64,000 nt of DNA from JAFAXD01 sp963760435 (GTDB lineage: Bacteria; Pseudomonadota; Alphaproteobacteria; Rhizobiales; Xanthobacteraceae), in the NCBI GenBank assembly GCA_963760435.1, contig CAVXDE010000017.1:310001-374000 (forward strand), given 5' to 3'. The notes beneath the pieces were generated by a model that did no database searches, had not been told where the DNA came from, and saw nothing but the letters and a program-made list of their open reading frames with translations. A program made the position numbers and the translations under genes. This document shows positions 8,861 to 17,468 of the stretch, piece after piece (position 1 is the stretch's first letter; every line of letters begins with the position of its first letter).

Positions 8861-8887
8861 GGGGCGACGGGTGGTGTCGCGAAGTTG

Positions 8888-9079
8888 GTTGGAATTGGAG
8901 GTGGCGTAGTCTCCGAGAGTTAGCAACCTCGAATCACCCGGCGTTGAAGCGCCGGGCGGGAGACCACGCCATGACCAGCGTTAGCACGACGTCTGAACGT
9001 TCGCAGCCGACAGGGGAACCTCGTTCACAGCTTTTTGGTAGTAGCGACTGGTTCGATCCGATCGAGACGGCCCTGTGTA
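8888..9079 (+). mobile_element. IS256-family-like insertion sequence fragment (5' end)
   Basis: An untranslated leader containing the hairpin CCCGGCG-6nt-CGCCGGG (8938-8957) is followed by an ATG at 8971. The frame reads MTSVSTTSERSQPTGEPRSQ and then a WFDPIETAL segment that I associate with the N-terminus of Mutator/IS256 transposases. The frame breaks off at about 9079, where an unrelated inverted-repeat element begins. The rest of the transposase is missing, so this is a dead remnant. The family call rests on a short match. Confidence 0.45.
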
Positions 9080-9174
9080 GAAAACGGGGACAGACCACGA
9101 TTATCCTCGCAAGCGTCGGCGAGTTTCGAGTCGACGCGGGATTAATCCATAATCGAGCTCTGTCCCCTGTTTTC
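9080..9174. repeat. 95-bp element with inverted terminal repeats
   Basis: The left end GAAAACGGGGACAGACCACG and the right end, read on the minus strand, GAAAACAGGGGACAGAGCTCG are imperfect inverted copies. Both continue into GATTAT. The GGGGACAG core is common next to transposase remnants in GC-rich bacteria. It separates the IS256-like fragment from the stump of a second vapC. A MITE-like element or the join of two deletions would both explain it. Confidence 0.5.
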
Positions 9175-9201
9175 CTCGATCGCGGATTTGTCGATCACCA
9201 T
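9142..9201 (-). pseudogene. vapC stump, truncated after about 8 codons
   Basis: The start overlaps the upstream vapB stop by ATGA, exactly as in the intact vapBC. The frame reads MVIDKSAI and then enters the 95-bp inverted-repeat element, stopping at 9142. The remaining 120 or so toxin residues are gone. It leaves the adjacent vapB as an antitoxin without a partner. Confidence 0.75.
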
Positions 9202-9455
9202 CAGCGCGGCAATCCATGCTCGTCATAGCCGAGGATCTCGTCCGACGTCCGGTTATCTAAGATCGGCATCGTGGTCCACCGATGGCGGATTTCGGCCATA
9301 TCCGCCAGCAAGGCAGCGTTACGTGATTGGCCGCCAACCAGGCGCAATCGCTCCTCGATCGCGCGTCTCGTCGCGGTCGTAATGTTTTCGCCCGTGAGTC
9401 GGGCGAGCTTCCGGGCCAATCGTTCAGTTTCCGGGTCTTTGATGCTCAAAACCAT
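9201..9455 (-). CDS. solitary VapB antitoxin (second copy)
   Basis: 84 residues, nearly identical to the first VapB, with conservative changes such as MVLSIKDPE and RNAALLADMAEIRHRWTTM. The start at 9455 matches the first copy. Its toxin gene is truncated, so it is an orphan. It could still bind the VapC encoded at 7409-7813 (an anti-addiction role) or may simply be a relic. The intact frame suggests either recent loss of the toxin or selection to keep the antitoxin. Confidence 0.85.
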   Translation of the reverse strand: MVLSIKDPETERLARKLARLTGENITTATRRAIEERLRLVGGQSRNAALLADMAEIRHRWTTMPILDNRTSDEILGYDEHGLPR

Positions 9456-9569
9456 CGCGGGTTCCTTGGTTCCTACATGGGAATATTCTGACTGGGAACC
9501 AATGCAACAACTGGGCTCGCGAAGCAAAAGGAGGGCGTCCGCTGTTCGGAACCCCGACCCTCAGTGTTC

Positions 9570-10709
9570 TCACCTTGGCGCTGAGCGTGCCGCGACCCAG
9601 CTCGCGATGGTGGGCCAGGTTTCTTTCAGGGTCCGAGAGCCCATGAACAGACCGATGTGCCCGCCGGGCACGAGCTGCTTCCAGATCTGATCCTTGGGTG
9701 TGCCGAGATATTTCTCGGCATTGAAGACCTGTTCGCTGGTGGTGATGTCGTCAGTTTCGCCGGCGAGCAGATAGACAGGACAGGTTATGCGCCGGAGATC
9801 GACCTGGCGACCCAGAGCCACGAATGTTCCTTTGGCAAGGCGGTTTTCTTTGAAGATTTGAACGATCGCCTGCAGATACCATCGACCAGGGAGGTCGATC
9901 GGATTCTCGTACCAGGTCTCGAAGGTCTCTTCCTTCGCGAGATAAGCGGGATCGTCGATGTGTTCGTAAAGATCGATGTGGCTTTGGATATAGTGCTCCT
10001 CAGGATGCATGTTCTTCCAGCCGCGCAGCATGATCTCGCCACGCATGAGGCCGCCGCCCAACGCGACCAGCTCCTCGTAAAAGGCGGTTGGAAAGGCGTG
10101 CGCCATGCGCTTGACCGGGCCCTCACCGGCGTCCGTGTCGATCGGCGCGCCGGCGAGTACGAGGCTCAAGACCTTATTGGGAAACCGGGCAGCATACATC
10201 GCCGACAGCCAGCCACCTTGGCAGAGGCCAATGAGGTTGACGCGGCCCCCGAGGTCATCGACGCAAACATTGAGCTCTGCCAGATACTGATCGATCTCGA
10301 GGTCCTTCATGTCCGCGGTGGCCGACTTCCAGTCGGTCAGGAAAACGCGCTCGAGATTATTCGCGACCAGCGTTTCGATCAGGCTCTGACCTTTGTGATA
10401 GTCCGCGATCATCGCTGAATGACCGGCATACGGCGCGTCGACGATAGTTGGAGTACCCCGCGCACCGGCTTTCGAATAATCCCGAAACACCATCGTGCGC
10501 AGGTCGAGCAGCACAGTATTCGGTGTCGCCAGCTTCGGGCGAAGATCGTGATGAAGCTTCTCTTCTTCAGCGAGGAACTTGAGGTTGTTGGCGTAAAGCT
10601 CGAGCCCCTTTTCGGTCATCTGAGCGGCGATAAGCATCGGCCACATTAGCGGCACGCTGACGTGGGCGAGTTCTGCACGGGAAGCTTTAGGGGCCGTATG
10701 TGACGTCAT
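9570..10709 (-). CDS. PhaC-like alpha/beta hydrolase
   Basis: 379 residues. A GLCQG nucleophile elbow (residues 161-165, nucleophile Cys163) is the lipase-box variant of polyhydroxyalkanoate synthases. Asp in AGETDDITT and His in PGGHIGLF complete a Cys-Asp-His triad. It is much shorter than class I PhaC (about 570-600 residues) and lacks that N-terminal region. It is therefore a member of the PhaC/depolymerase superfamily of uncertain activity, not a proven PHA synthase. The ATG at 10709 has GGAG 6 nt upstream. A TTG one codon earlier is also in frame. It is divergent from the alcohol dehydrogenase gene. Confidence 0.8.
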   Translation of the reverse strand: MTSHTAPKASRAELAHVSVPLMWPMLIAAQMTEKGLELYANNLKFLAEEEKLHHDLRPKLATPNTVLLDLRTMVFRDYSKAGARGTPTIVDAPYAGHSAMIADYHKGQSLIETLVANNLERVFLTDWKSATADMKDLEIDQYLAELNVCVDDLGGRVNLIGLCQGGWLSAMYAARFPNKVLSLVLAGAPIDTDAGEGPVKRMAHAFPTAFYEELVALGGGLMRGEIMLRGWKNMHPEEHYIQSHIDLYEHIDDPAYLAKEETFETWYENPIDLPGRWYLQAIVQIFKENRLAKGTFVALGRQVDLRRITCPVYLLAGETDDITTSEQVFNAEKYLGTPKDQIWKQLVPGGHIGLFMGSRTLKETWPTIASWVAARSAPR

Positions 10710-10837
10710 CAACAGCTCCGTCCGGTTTGAAGCGCGTCAAGCGCCAAGGCTGGAATGCGGCTGCGTATCCAATTCAGCGTCATGTCCGTTTCGTGAGGCT
10801 GGTCGAGCAAAGACTGAAGTGCTCGTCGATTTTTGCA

Positions 10838-10919
10838 TTGACCTGAGTCAACGAGCAAACTGCCGTATCGGTTAAACATTGCGTTGAACTGACAAACTGC
10901 TCGTACTCGCGTCAACGCA
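10838..10919. promoter_or_regulatory. two inverted repeats in the divergent PhaC-like/ADH gap
   Basis: TTGAC-4nt-GTCAA (10838-10851) and TGCGTTGA-24nt-TCAACGCA (10880-10919, perfect 8-bp arms) share a GTTGA/TCAAC core. They lie in the 222-bp gap between the two divergent genes and could bind a regulator of both. Inferred from symmetry only. Confidence 0.35.
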
Positions 10920-10931
10920 GGTGGGAAAGTG

Positions 10932-11975
10932 ATGAACATGAAAGCTTTGGTCTATCGGGGGCCGGGCGAGAAGGTGCTCGAAGATCGTCCGATTCCGAGC
11001 ATCAAAGAGTCAACCGATGCCATCGTAAAAATTAGCAAGACGACGATCTGCGGTACGGATCTCCACATCCTCAAGGGCGATGTCCCAACGTGCCAACCGG
11101 GTCGCATCCTTGGCCATGAAGGCGTCGGCATCGTCGACAAGGTCGGTGCCGGTGTTACGGTATTTCAGACGGGAGACCCGGTCCTGATTTCCTGCATTTC
11201 CGCTTGTGGCAAGTGCGAATATTGCCGGCGCGGAATGTACTCCCACTGCACCACGGGCGGGTGGATTCTAGGTAACCAGATCGACGGCACTCAGGCTGAG
11301 TATGTGCGTATTCCCCATGCCGATACCAGCCTCTATCACGCTCCAGCAACTGCCGACCAAGAGGCGCTGGTCATGCTGAGCGACATTCTGCCGACCGGGT
11401 TCGAGTGTGGCGTCCTTAATGGCAAAGTCCAGCCAGGGAGCACGGTTGCCATTGTCGGTGCCGGGCCAATTGGACTGGCCGCATTACTGACGGCTCAATT
11501 CTACGCGCCGGCCGAAATCATCATGATCGATCTCGATGAAAATCGGCTGCAGGTTTCCCAGCGCTTTGGCGCGACGATGACAATCAATGCCAGCCAAAAT
11601 AATCCGTCCGATGCGGTGATGAAGAGAACTCACGGACGCGGCGTTGACACGGCCATTGAGGCGGTGGGCGTGCCGGCATCATTCGTGACGTGCGAAGACA
11701 TTGTTGCGCCGGGCGGCACGATCGCGAATGTCGGCGTGCACGGCACCAAGGTGGACTTGCATCTGGAGCGCCTGTGGGACCGAAATATCACGATCACCAC
11801 ACGGCTAGTGGATACCGTCACCACACCCATGCTGCTAAGGACCGTTGAGTCGCGAAAGATCGATCCGACACTGCTCATCACGCATCGCTTCAAGCTGCAC
11901 AACATCTTGGAGGCCTATGAGACATTTGCGAGCGCGGCACGGACGCAGGCGCTTAAGGTCATCATCGAGGCCTAG
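10932..11975 (+). CDS. zinc-dependent alcohol dehydrogenase
   Basis: 347 residues of the medium-chain dehydrogenase family. Catalytic-zinc ligands are Cys40 (TICGTDLH) and His62-Glu63 (GHEGVG). The structural-zinc cysteines are 92, 95, 98 and 106. The NAD-binding loop is VGAGPIGLAA. The product should be a cytosolic alcohol/aldehyde oxidoreductase. The ATG at 10932 is preceded by AGGTGGG. In-frame GTG (10929) and ATG (10938) are alternatives. Base composition looks less GC-rich than in the flanking catabolic modules, in line with an acquired segment. Confidence 0.92.
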   Translation: MNMKALVYRGPGEKVLEDRPIPSIKESTDAIVKISKTTICGTDLHILKGDVPTCQPGRILGHEGVGIVDKVGAGVTVFQTGDPVLISCISACGKCEYCRRGMYSHCTTGGWILGNQIDGTQAEYVRIPHADTSLYHAPATADQEALVMLSDILPTGFECGVLNGKVQPGSTVAIVGAGPIGLAALLTAQFYAPAEIIMIDLDENRLQVSQRFGATMTINASQNNPSDAVMKRTHGRGVDTAIEAVGVPASFVTCEDIVAPGGTIANVGVHGTKVDLHLERLWDRNITITTRLVDTVTTPMLLRTVESRKIDPTLLITHRFKLHNILEAYETFASAARTQALKVIIEA

Positions 11976-11979
11976 CTAG

Positions 11980-14319
11980 CTACATCATGCGCAGCCGAGC
12001 AAAGATCGCGACCTTGATCTGATCCAGCAGGAACGCCAGCGCGATACAGGCGAGGAAAACGCTGGCCACGATAGGCAGTGGCAAGGGGTCCATCAGCAAT
12101 CCGCTGACGGCCATGGTCGGAACGATCAGCAAATCGGCGATCGAGCACAGGATCACAATGATGCTTGGACGTGACGACCAGAGGCGTTTGCGCTCGCGCA
12201 CCACATAGAAAATAGCTTGGCCGCTGAACACCAGCGTGACCATCGTCAATGTGCGCAGCGGACCGATGTCGAGCCTCAACCTGTATTTGCCGAACGCCAG
12301 GACTGTGACGCAGAACATCAGGTCGAAGAAGCCGATGATCACGCCGGCAAGCGTAAGGCTGCCGATGCGCCACGCATTCGGTTTGGACGAGGGACGCACG
12401 TTGTCGGTGGTCGAAGACATGGCCAGAAAATCGCCGGTCACCATCGAGATCACCACCAGCATCGGCGTCAGGATCGCGTGACCAGTCATGAAAAGACCGA
12501 TGCCGAGAAATAGAACTTGGCGCGTTTTGTGGACAATTGATCGCAACGTATAGGTGAGAATGCGCTGGAACGTGACCCGGCCTTCCCGCACCGCCGCGAC
12601 GATGCCGGAGAGCCCTGGTTCAGTGAGCACAATGCCAGCCGCGGATTTGGCGACGTCGGTTGCAGTGGATACCGCGATGCCCATCTGAGCCTGCCGCAGC
12701 GCCGGCGCGTCGTTAGCGCCGTCGCCGCACATGCCGACCACGTGGCCGGCATTTTGAAAGTCTTTGACGAGGCGATACTTGTCCTCCGGTAATACGCCAG
12801 CGAAGACCGCGAAGTCGCGCGGACGGACGTTTTCGGGGATCGGTCCGGGCGGATACATGGCGCCCTCAAGCCCGATCGCCTTGGCGACAACCGCGGCGGT
12901 CGCGGGCGCGTCGCCGGTCACCATCACAGTGTGAACGCCCATGTCGCGAAGTTCGGCAACGCACGCGGCCGACTCCGGACGCGGCGGGTCGCCCAGCGCA
13001 ATCACGCCGGCCAACTGCATCGAGTCCGGCGCGCCGACTGCGACGCCGAGCACGCGGAGTCCTCGAGCCTCCAATTCGAGCGCGAGCGCGGTGGTCGCCG
13101 CTGACGCTTGCGTCATGCCGGCAATCACCGCGAAGGCACCTTTGACGACGCGTACCCGACGGCCATTCCGGTCCGTCGCGGTCGCCTGCGCCATTTTCGT
13201 TGCCGGATCGAACGGCACGAATGCAACGAGCGTCGGCAGATGGGCCGGGACACTTCGTGGCGCCGCTGCGCGGACCGCAGCATCGACCGGATCGTGTCCT
13301 CCCTCCGAACTGGCCAGCGTCGCCAGCGCGAGCACGCGCGCCTCGTCGAAGCCGGGCATAGGGCGTACCGCACCGACCGACAGCTCGTTGCGGGTGAGCG
13401 TGCCGGTCTTGTCGGCGCACAGAATGTCCATCGTGGCAGCTTCGTCGACCGCGGAGAGCCGGGTCGGAAGCACGCCGCGTTTTGCCAATGCCTGGGCGCC
13501 GAGCGCGGTCGCCAACGTGAACGTGGCTGGCAGTGCGACCGGAACAGTGGCGATGATGGTGATCAGAACCAACGGAAGAAGTTCGCCCAAAGGCATGCCG
13601 ATCGAGTACGCATAACCGACCAGGATCAGCGCGGCGCAGCCGTTGACCGCCGCGAGGTTGCGCACCACGTGCAGGACCGCCTTTTGCTGAGAGCTCGTGA
13701 CGTGGGCGGTACGCACCAGTTCGGCGGTGCGCCCAAATTTCGTGCGCGTGCCAGTGGCGGTGACCGCCGCGACAGCTTCCCCACGCCGCACGAGGGCGCC
13801 CGCATAGGTTTCGTATCCGGCGCCAGCTTCGATCGGCAGCGACTCACCCGTGAGCATCGATTGATCGAGCAGCACATCACCGCCCAAGAGGCGCACGTCG
13901 GCGGGGACCACGCCGCCAAGGGAGAGCTTGACAACATCACCGGGCACCAGGCCCGCCGCCGGAATGCGGCACCAGGTGCCATCCCGGCGCACCGAGGCCC
14001 ACAACGCGAGGCGTGACTTGAGCGCATCGATCGTCGCCTGAGCGCGCCCTTCGTGCAACACGCCGAGCGCTGCGTTGAACACGAGCAGGAAGCCGATGAC
14101 CGAAGCCTCGATGTACTCGCCCAGGACGAGCTGGAGCACGATCGCCGCCTCCAACAGGCACGGAACCGGCGCAATGAACTTTCCGAGCAGGCGTCGGAGA
14201 CGATGCACCTCCGCGTCGGGTGTCGCATTCGGCCCGACTTCCACAAGCCGGCGCCGAGCCTGCTCACTCGTGAGGCCTGCTGCGGTCGCGCGGGCTGTCG
14301 CCTCTAAAACTTCAGTCAT
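11980..14319 (-). CDS. P-type ATPase of the plasma-membrane H+-ATPase (P3A) type
   Basis: 779 residues. The phosphorylation motif DKTGT has Asp303, the actuator loop has TGES near 157-160, and the hinge has GDGANDAPAL. Hydrophobic segments lie near residues 50-85, 220-265 and in the last 200 residues. The N-terminal pattern LLEAAIVLQLVLGEYIEA and the lack of CPx or metal-binding motifs fit proton- or Mg-type pumps rather than heavy-metal ATPases. The ATG at 14319 was preferred over one at 14346. It converges with the ADH gene (4-bp gap). Confidence 0.88.
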   Translation of the reverse strand: MTEVLEATARATAAGLTSEQARRRLVEVGPNATPDAEVHRLRRLLGKFIAPVPCLLEAAIVLQLVLGEYIEASVIGFLLVFNAALGVLHEGRAQATIDALKSRLALWASVRRDGTWCRIPAAGLVPGDVVKLSLGGVVPADVRLLGGDVLLDQSMLTGESLPIEAGAGYETYAGALVRRGEAVAAVTATGTRTKFGRTAELVRTAHVTSSQQKAVLHVVRNLAAVNGCAALILVGYAYSIGMPLGELLPLVLITIIATVPVALPATFTLATALGAQALAKRGVLPTRLSAVDEAATMDILCADKTGTLTRNELSVGAVRPMPGFDEARVLALATLASSEGGHDPVDAAVRAAAPRSVPAHLPTLVAFVPFDPATKMAQATATDRNGRRVRVVKGAFAVIAGMTQASAATTALALELEARGLRVLGVAVGAPDSMQLAGVIALGDPPRPESAACVAELRDMGVHTVMVTGDAPATAAVVAKAIGLEGAMYPPGPIPENVRPRDFAVFAGVLPEDKYRLVKDFQNAGHVVGMCGDGANDAPALRQAQMGIAVSTATDVAKSAAGIVLTEPGLSGIVAAVREGRVTFQRILTYTLRSIVHKTRQVLFLGIGLFMTGHAILTPMLVVISMVTGDFLAMSSTTDNVRPSSKPNAWRIGSLTLAGVIIGFFDLMFCVTVLAFGKYRLRLDIGPLRTLTMVTLVFSGQAIFYVVRERKRLWSSRPSIIVILCSIADLLIVPTMAVSGLLMDPLPLPIVASVFLACIALAFLLDQIKVAIFARLRMM

Positions 14320-14358
14320 TGGGCCGCACCTACGGCCGGATATCAAAATATCCCAAGT

Positions 14359-14643
14359 TCAGCGTTGATCGCGAAGGCTCAGTATGTAGGCCACGACTTG
14401 GTCTACCATTTCATCGGTTAGTTCAGGATTGGGCATTTTGCACCGATCGCCGGCGGTGGCATGACTCGTTGAAATGAAATGGCGCAGCGCCTGAGCTGTC
14501 ATAGCCGGTTTTCTCGCGATGCTCGTGAAGTTTGGAGCCGGCTGATGCAAAATCGGCGGGTGTGGCTGATCGGCTCCGGTCACGTGGCAGGCCGCGCAGA
14601 CGCTGAGTGCAATGGCGTGACCGCGGGCAGCGTCCGTACCCAC
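14359..14643 (-). CDS. small c-type cytochrome, signal peptide probably out of frame
   Basis: Class I-like cytochrome c with one haem site CAACH (residues 16-20) and a candidate axial Met in RCKMPNPELTDEMVDQVVAYI. From the GTG at 14643 the product is 94 residues with no signal peptide. The same frame upstream reads a hydrophobic stretch ending VPFASQGQ but has no start codon. The neighbouring frame begins MKLHQLYLPTLLL at an ATG (14707). One extra base between the two would explain this, so the intact gene was probably 14359-14707. It lies 39 bp upstream of the P-type ATPase gene on the same strand. Confidence 0.7.
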   Translation of the reverse strand: MGTDAARGHAIALSVCAACHVTGADQPHPPILHQPAPNFTSIARKPAMTAQALRHFISTSHATAGDRCKMPNPELTDEMVDQVVAYILSLRDQR

Positions 14644-14868
14644 TTGCCCTTGCGACGCAAACGGGACGCAGCAAAAGAGTAGGCAAATACAGCTGATGCA
14701 GTTTCATTCTCGGGCAACAAGCACCACACGCAGCTGACCGAAAGGCCCAACAACCCACCACAAGGCAAGGTATCAGAGACGAAGGGTTGGTTTGTTACTG
14801 GCCGATGAAACTTTCGTAATGGCGCGTACTTCACTCCTGGGAGCAATCCGTGTGAACACGATCGCGAC

Positions 14869-14938
14869 CGCCAACCCGACGCAATCGCTCCTCGATCGCA
14901 CGCCTCGTCGCGGTCGTAATGTTTTCGCGGGCGAGATA
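14869..14938 (-). pseudogene. vapB fragment (third copy)
   Basis: About 70 bp matching the middle of both vapB genes. On the minus strand it reads ENITTATRRAIEERLRRVG. Neither the start nor the C-terminal half survives. As at the first vapBC, the repeat block and then a GTCATCTATG cluster follow, all in the same orientation. It marks the second end of a duplicated stretch. Confidence 0.75.
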
Positions 14939-14989
14939 CCAGCGATATTGACAAAATCAAAGCAAAAACATCACACAGTGTTTGTTTAT

Positions 14990-15260
14990 GACGAACCTGG
15001 AGCGAGAATGCCGGGCATGAGCGTGGAGTTGGAGTGGAAGTGAAGTGATGGAATGAACGGTGGTTCGGCACCCCGGTTTGCGCCGGACGATGACGCTTTT
15101 TGGCGTCGGGCTGTTTGACAACTGAATCAGACTATAGCCCCGATGAGCGAAACGAAATCCAGGGTCGGGACTTCGAGCGCAATCTTGCAGCATGAGTTTG
15201 TGGCACGGCCATCCCCGGAATGCGGGTCGTCGCGCAAGGGCGCGACACCCCACCATCCGG
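14990..15260. repeat. degenerate repeat block, copy B
   Basis: This is the partner of 8233-8480, with the same order of short identical runs: ACGAACCTGGAGC, then GAAGTGATGGAATGAA, GATGACGCTTTTTGGCG, and CGGGCTGTTTGA. It is in direct orientation relative to copy A. It fills most of the 0.86-kb gap between the cytochrome gene and the double LysR gene, where I see no other gene. Confidence 0.6.
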
Positions 15261-15269
15261 CTACGCGGT

Positions 15270-15578
15270 GTCATCTATGTCATCTATGCGAGAACGCGTC
15301 ATCTATACGGTTGCGGCGCCTGGACGTCGACCGGAAGCTCGCCGCGAGTTTTTTGCACGGCCTCCCCAGACTGCTGCCCCGCAGCGCGACTGGCGCCCCG
15401 CATCCGAGCTGCGCGGCGTCATCTATGGGCGAAACGTCATCTATGCGAGGCGATGTATGGGTCTGCGTACCCTCGCGTCGGGCTGGGTCCCCGATCTTCG
15501 CCGGCTCGTTTTGATCGCCGGCGTTGGTTCGGAACACGAGTCTGTGCGATGTCATCTAAGCCGGAAACGTCATCTATG
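15270..15578. repeat. GTCATCTATG repeat cluster 2
   Basis: Exact copies start at 15270, 15279 (overlapping), 15418, 15436 and 15569. One-base variants lie at 15298 (GTCATCTATA) and 15551 (GTCATCTAAG). The last copy supplies the stop codon of the double LysR gene, read on the minus strand. The orientation is the same as in cluster 1. Confidence 0.7.
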
Positions 15579-17468
15579 ATGTATGGCCCGGCGCACCCGG
15601 GGATGGGCTGGCGGATGTGGCGAGGTCTCGGAGAGATCCGCCAGCCGGGCGCGTAGCGTCTGCACCAGGTCGCGTTCGGCCTCGGTGAGGCTGCGCTCGC
15701 CCGAGAAGATCATGAATAGCCGCCGGGCGACCTCCGGTTCGATGATCGGGTGCGCCACGAGATCGCCGGCGGCAAGCTCGCGCCGCACCGCCGAGGGCGG
15801 CAGCACCGTACAGAGGGGCTCACGCGCCAGCACCGCGGCCATCATGGTCAGCGCGTCGATCTCGAGTCGCGGCTTGATGGCGAACCCGCGCTCCTGCGCG
15901 GCGGCGTCCAGTAAATGCCGCAACCCGAAGCGCGCCGTCGGCAAGGCGAGCGGCAGGTCCGCGAGCTGCGCCAACCGGACCGGTTCGGCCGGCAGCACGT
16001 TGTGGCGCGGGTCGGCGATCACCGCGAGCGCTTCCGATGAGCCAAGCTCGAGCCGCGCCATTTGCGGCAGGCTGGTCTCGACGATCGCAATCCCCACGAC
16101 GCCGCGCACCACCCAGTCCTGCAGGATGCGGTTCGGTGCTTCGCGCACCACGACCGCCAGCGCCGGATGCCGCGCGCGCACCTCGAGCACGGCCTCGGCG
16201 ATCTTGTTGACGAGCAGCCCGTGCTGGCTCACCGACGGCAGAACGCCGAGCGCGAGGCGTTTGGCGGCCGGCACGAACGTGGAGGCGCCGCTGACCGCGA
16301 TCTCGCGCATGCTCGCCTCGAGCATTTGCGCAATCGGCGCGAACCGCTCACCAAGCGCGGTCGGGACGAGGCCATCGCTGTGGCGCTCGAACAGTGCACC
16401 ACCGAGCGACGTCTCCAACTTGCGCAACTGCTCGCTCAACGCTGGCTGAGCGATGTTGGCGCCATGCGCCGCGGCGGAGACCCGGCGCAGGCGATGCAGC
16501 ATGTTGAAGTAGCGAACCTGGCGAAAGCTGACGGCCGGGGTTGGTCCATGGATCCGGGGCGGCGCGGCAAGCGCGGCCCGCAAGTGGCGGATGTACGCGC
16601 GCCCGATCCGGTCGCCGGGGTCGGCGTGCGCGACAATCCGTGTTGTGAGCGGCGGATCCGGCGCAACGGTTCGCATGCGAAGCAACCCGAGCCGCGCGGA
16701 CAGCACGCTGCCGGGAATGAAGAACGCGGCTTCCGGATGGTCATCAAACAGGCGCGGCAGCGCGCCGGGTGGCTCGCTGATGAACCGCGCGTTGCTGATG
16801 CGGTGACGCGCGCAATAATCCATTGCCTGTTGCAGCAACGGGCGCGGCAACTCCGGGATCATGACCGGGCCGGCGAAAAGCTGGGCGGCGCTGGCGGGGT
16901 GCGCCGTCCCGGCCGGCACGCGGCAGGCCAGCACCCAGCCGTCCGCCAGCAGGACGACATCGGATGGGCTCGCCACAAAATCGGCGTCCGCTGCCGCGAT
17001 GCGCACGCGGCTGCGCGTCGCGCCCTGCCAATCGTCGGCGATGCCGGAAACCTGATGCGTATCGGGCTCGGCGATCCAGATCGGATCGATCAGAACCTGC
17101 GGCTTCTCCGCCGCCAATATTTCGCTCGCACTGAGGATCGCATTGCTGATGCGGCCGAGCGTGAAATTGAGGCTGGTCTCGACCGTGAGCACGTGTGGTT
17201 GCGCAGGCTTGCGGCCCGCGAGCCAGCGGCGGGCAAAGCCTTCCGTCAGCAGCACCGGGGCGGCGGCGCGAAACAGCCAGCGCGCCGCGGTCGTTGGATA
17301 GAGACCAGAGCTGGTGCGGCGGAAGAGCTCGAGCCCAAGCTCGTCTTCGAGTCCCTTGAGGCTCACGCTCAAAGTCGAGAGCGCAATGCCCAGGTGCTCG
17401 GCCGCGCGCGCCAGGCTCTCGTGCTGGCAAGCGGTGACAAAATAGGCAAGGCTGCGCAGTTCGACCAT
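15570..17468 (-). CDS. tandem double LysR-type regulator
   Basis: 632 residues, twice the usual LysR length. The first unit (1-310) has a winged helix at 1-60 (HESLARAAEHLGIALSTLSV) and an effector-like domain. The second unit (313-632) has its own winged helix (RRVSAAAHGANIAQPALSEQ, 328-347) and a full effector domain. One chain could therefore do the work of a LysR dimer or recognise two boxes or ligands. The ATG at 17468 begins the first helix (MVELRSLAYF). It is divergent from the UbiD-type gene with a 121-bp gap, so it probably controls the following catabolic operon. Its last residues are encoded by repeat sequence. Confidence 0.88.
   Translation of the reverse strand: MVELRSLAYFVTACQHESLARAAEHLGIALSTLSVSLKGLEDELGLELFRRTSSGLYPTTAARWLFRAAAPVLLTEGFARRWLAGRKPAQPHVLTVETSLNFTLGRISNAILSASEILAAEKPQVLIDPIWIAEPDTHQVSGIADDWQGATRSRVRIAAADADFVASPSDVVLLADGWVLACRVPAGTAHPASAAQLFAGPVMIPELPRPLLQQAMDYCARHRISNARFISEPPGALPRLFDDHPEAAFFIPGSVLSARLGLLRMRTVAPDPPLTTRIVAHADPGDRIGRAYIRHLRAALAAPPRIHGPTPAVSFRQVRYFNMLHRLRRVSAAAHGANIAQPALSEQLRKLETSLGGALFERHSDGLVPTALGERFAPIAQMLEASMREIAVSGASTFVPAAKRLALGVLPSVSQHGLLVNKIAEAVLEVRARHPALAVVVREAPNRILQDWVVRGVVGIAIVETSLPQMARLELGSSEALAVIADPRHNVLPAEPVRLAQLADLPLALPTARFGLRHLLDAAAQERGFAIKPRLEIDALTMMAAVLAREPLCTVLPPSAVRRELAAGDLVAHPIIEPEVARRLFMIFSGERSLTEAERDLVQTLRARLADLSETSPHPPAHPRVRRAIHHR

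Noticed and set aside
9570..10709. Calling the PhaC-like protein a PHA synthase
   Set aside because: It is about 200 residues too short and no phaA, phaB or phasin gene is near. The Cys nucleophile alone does not prove synthase activity.
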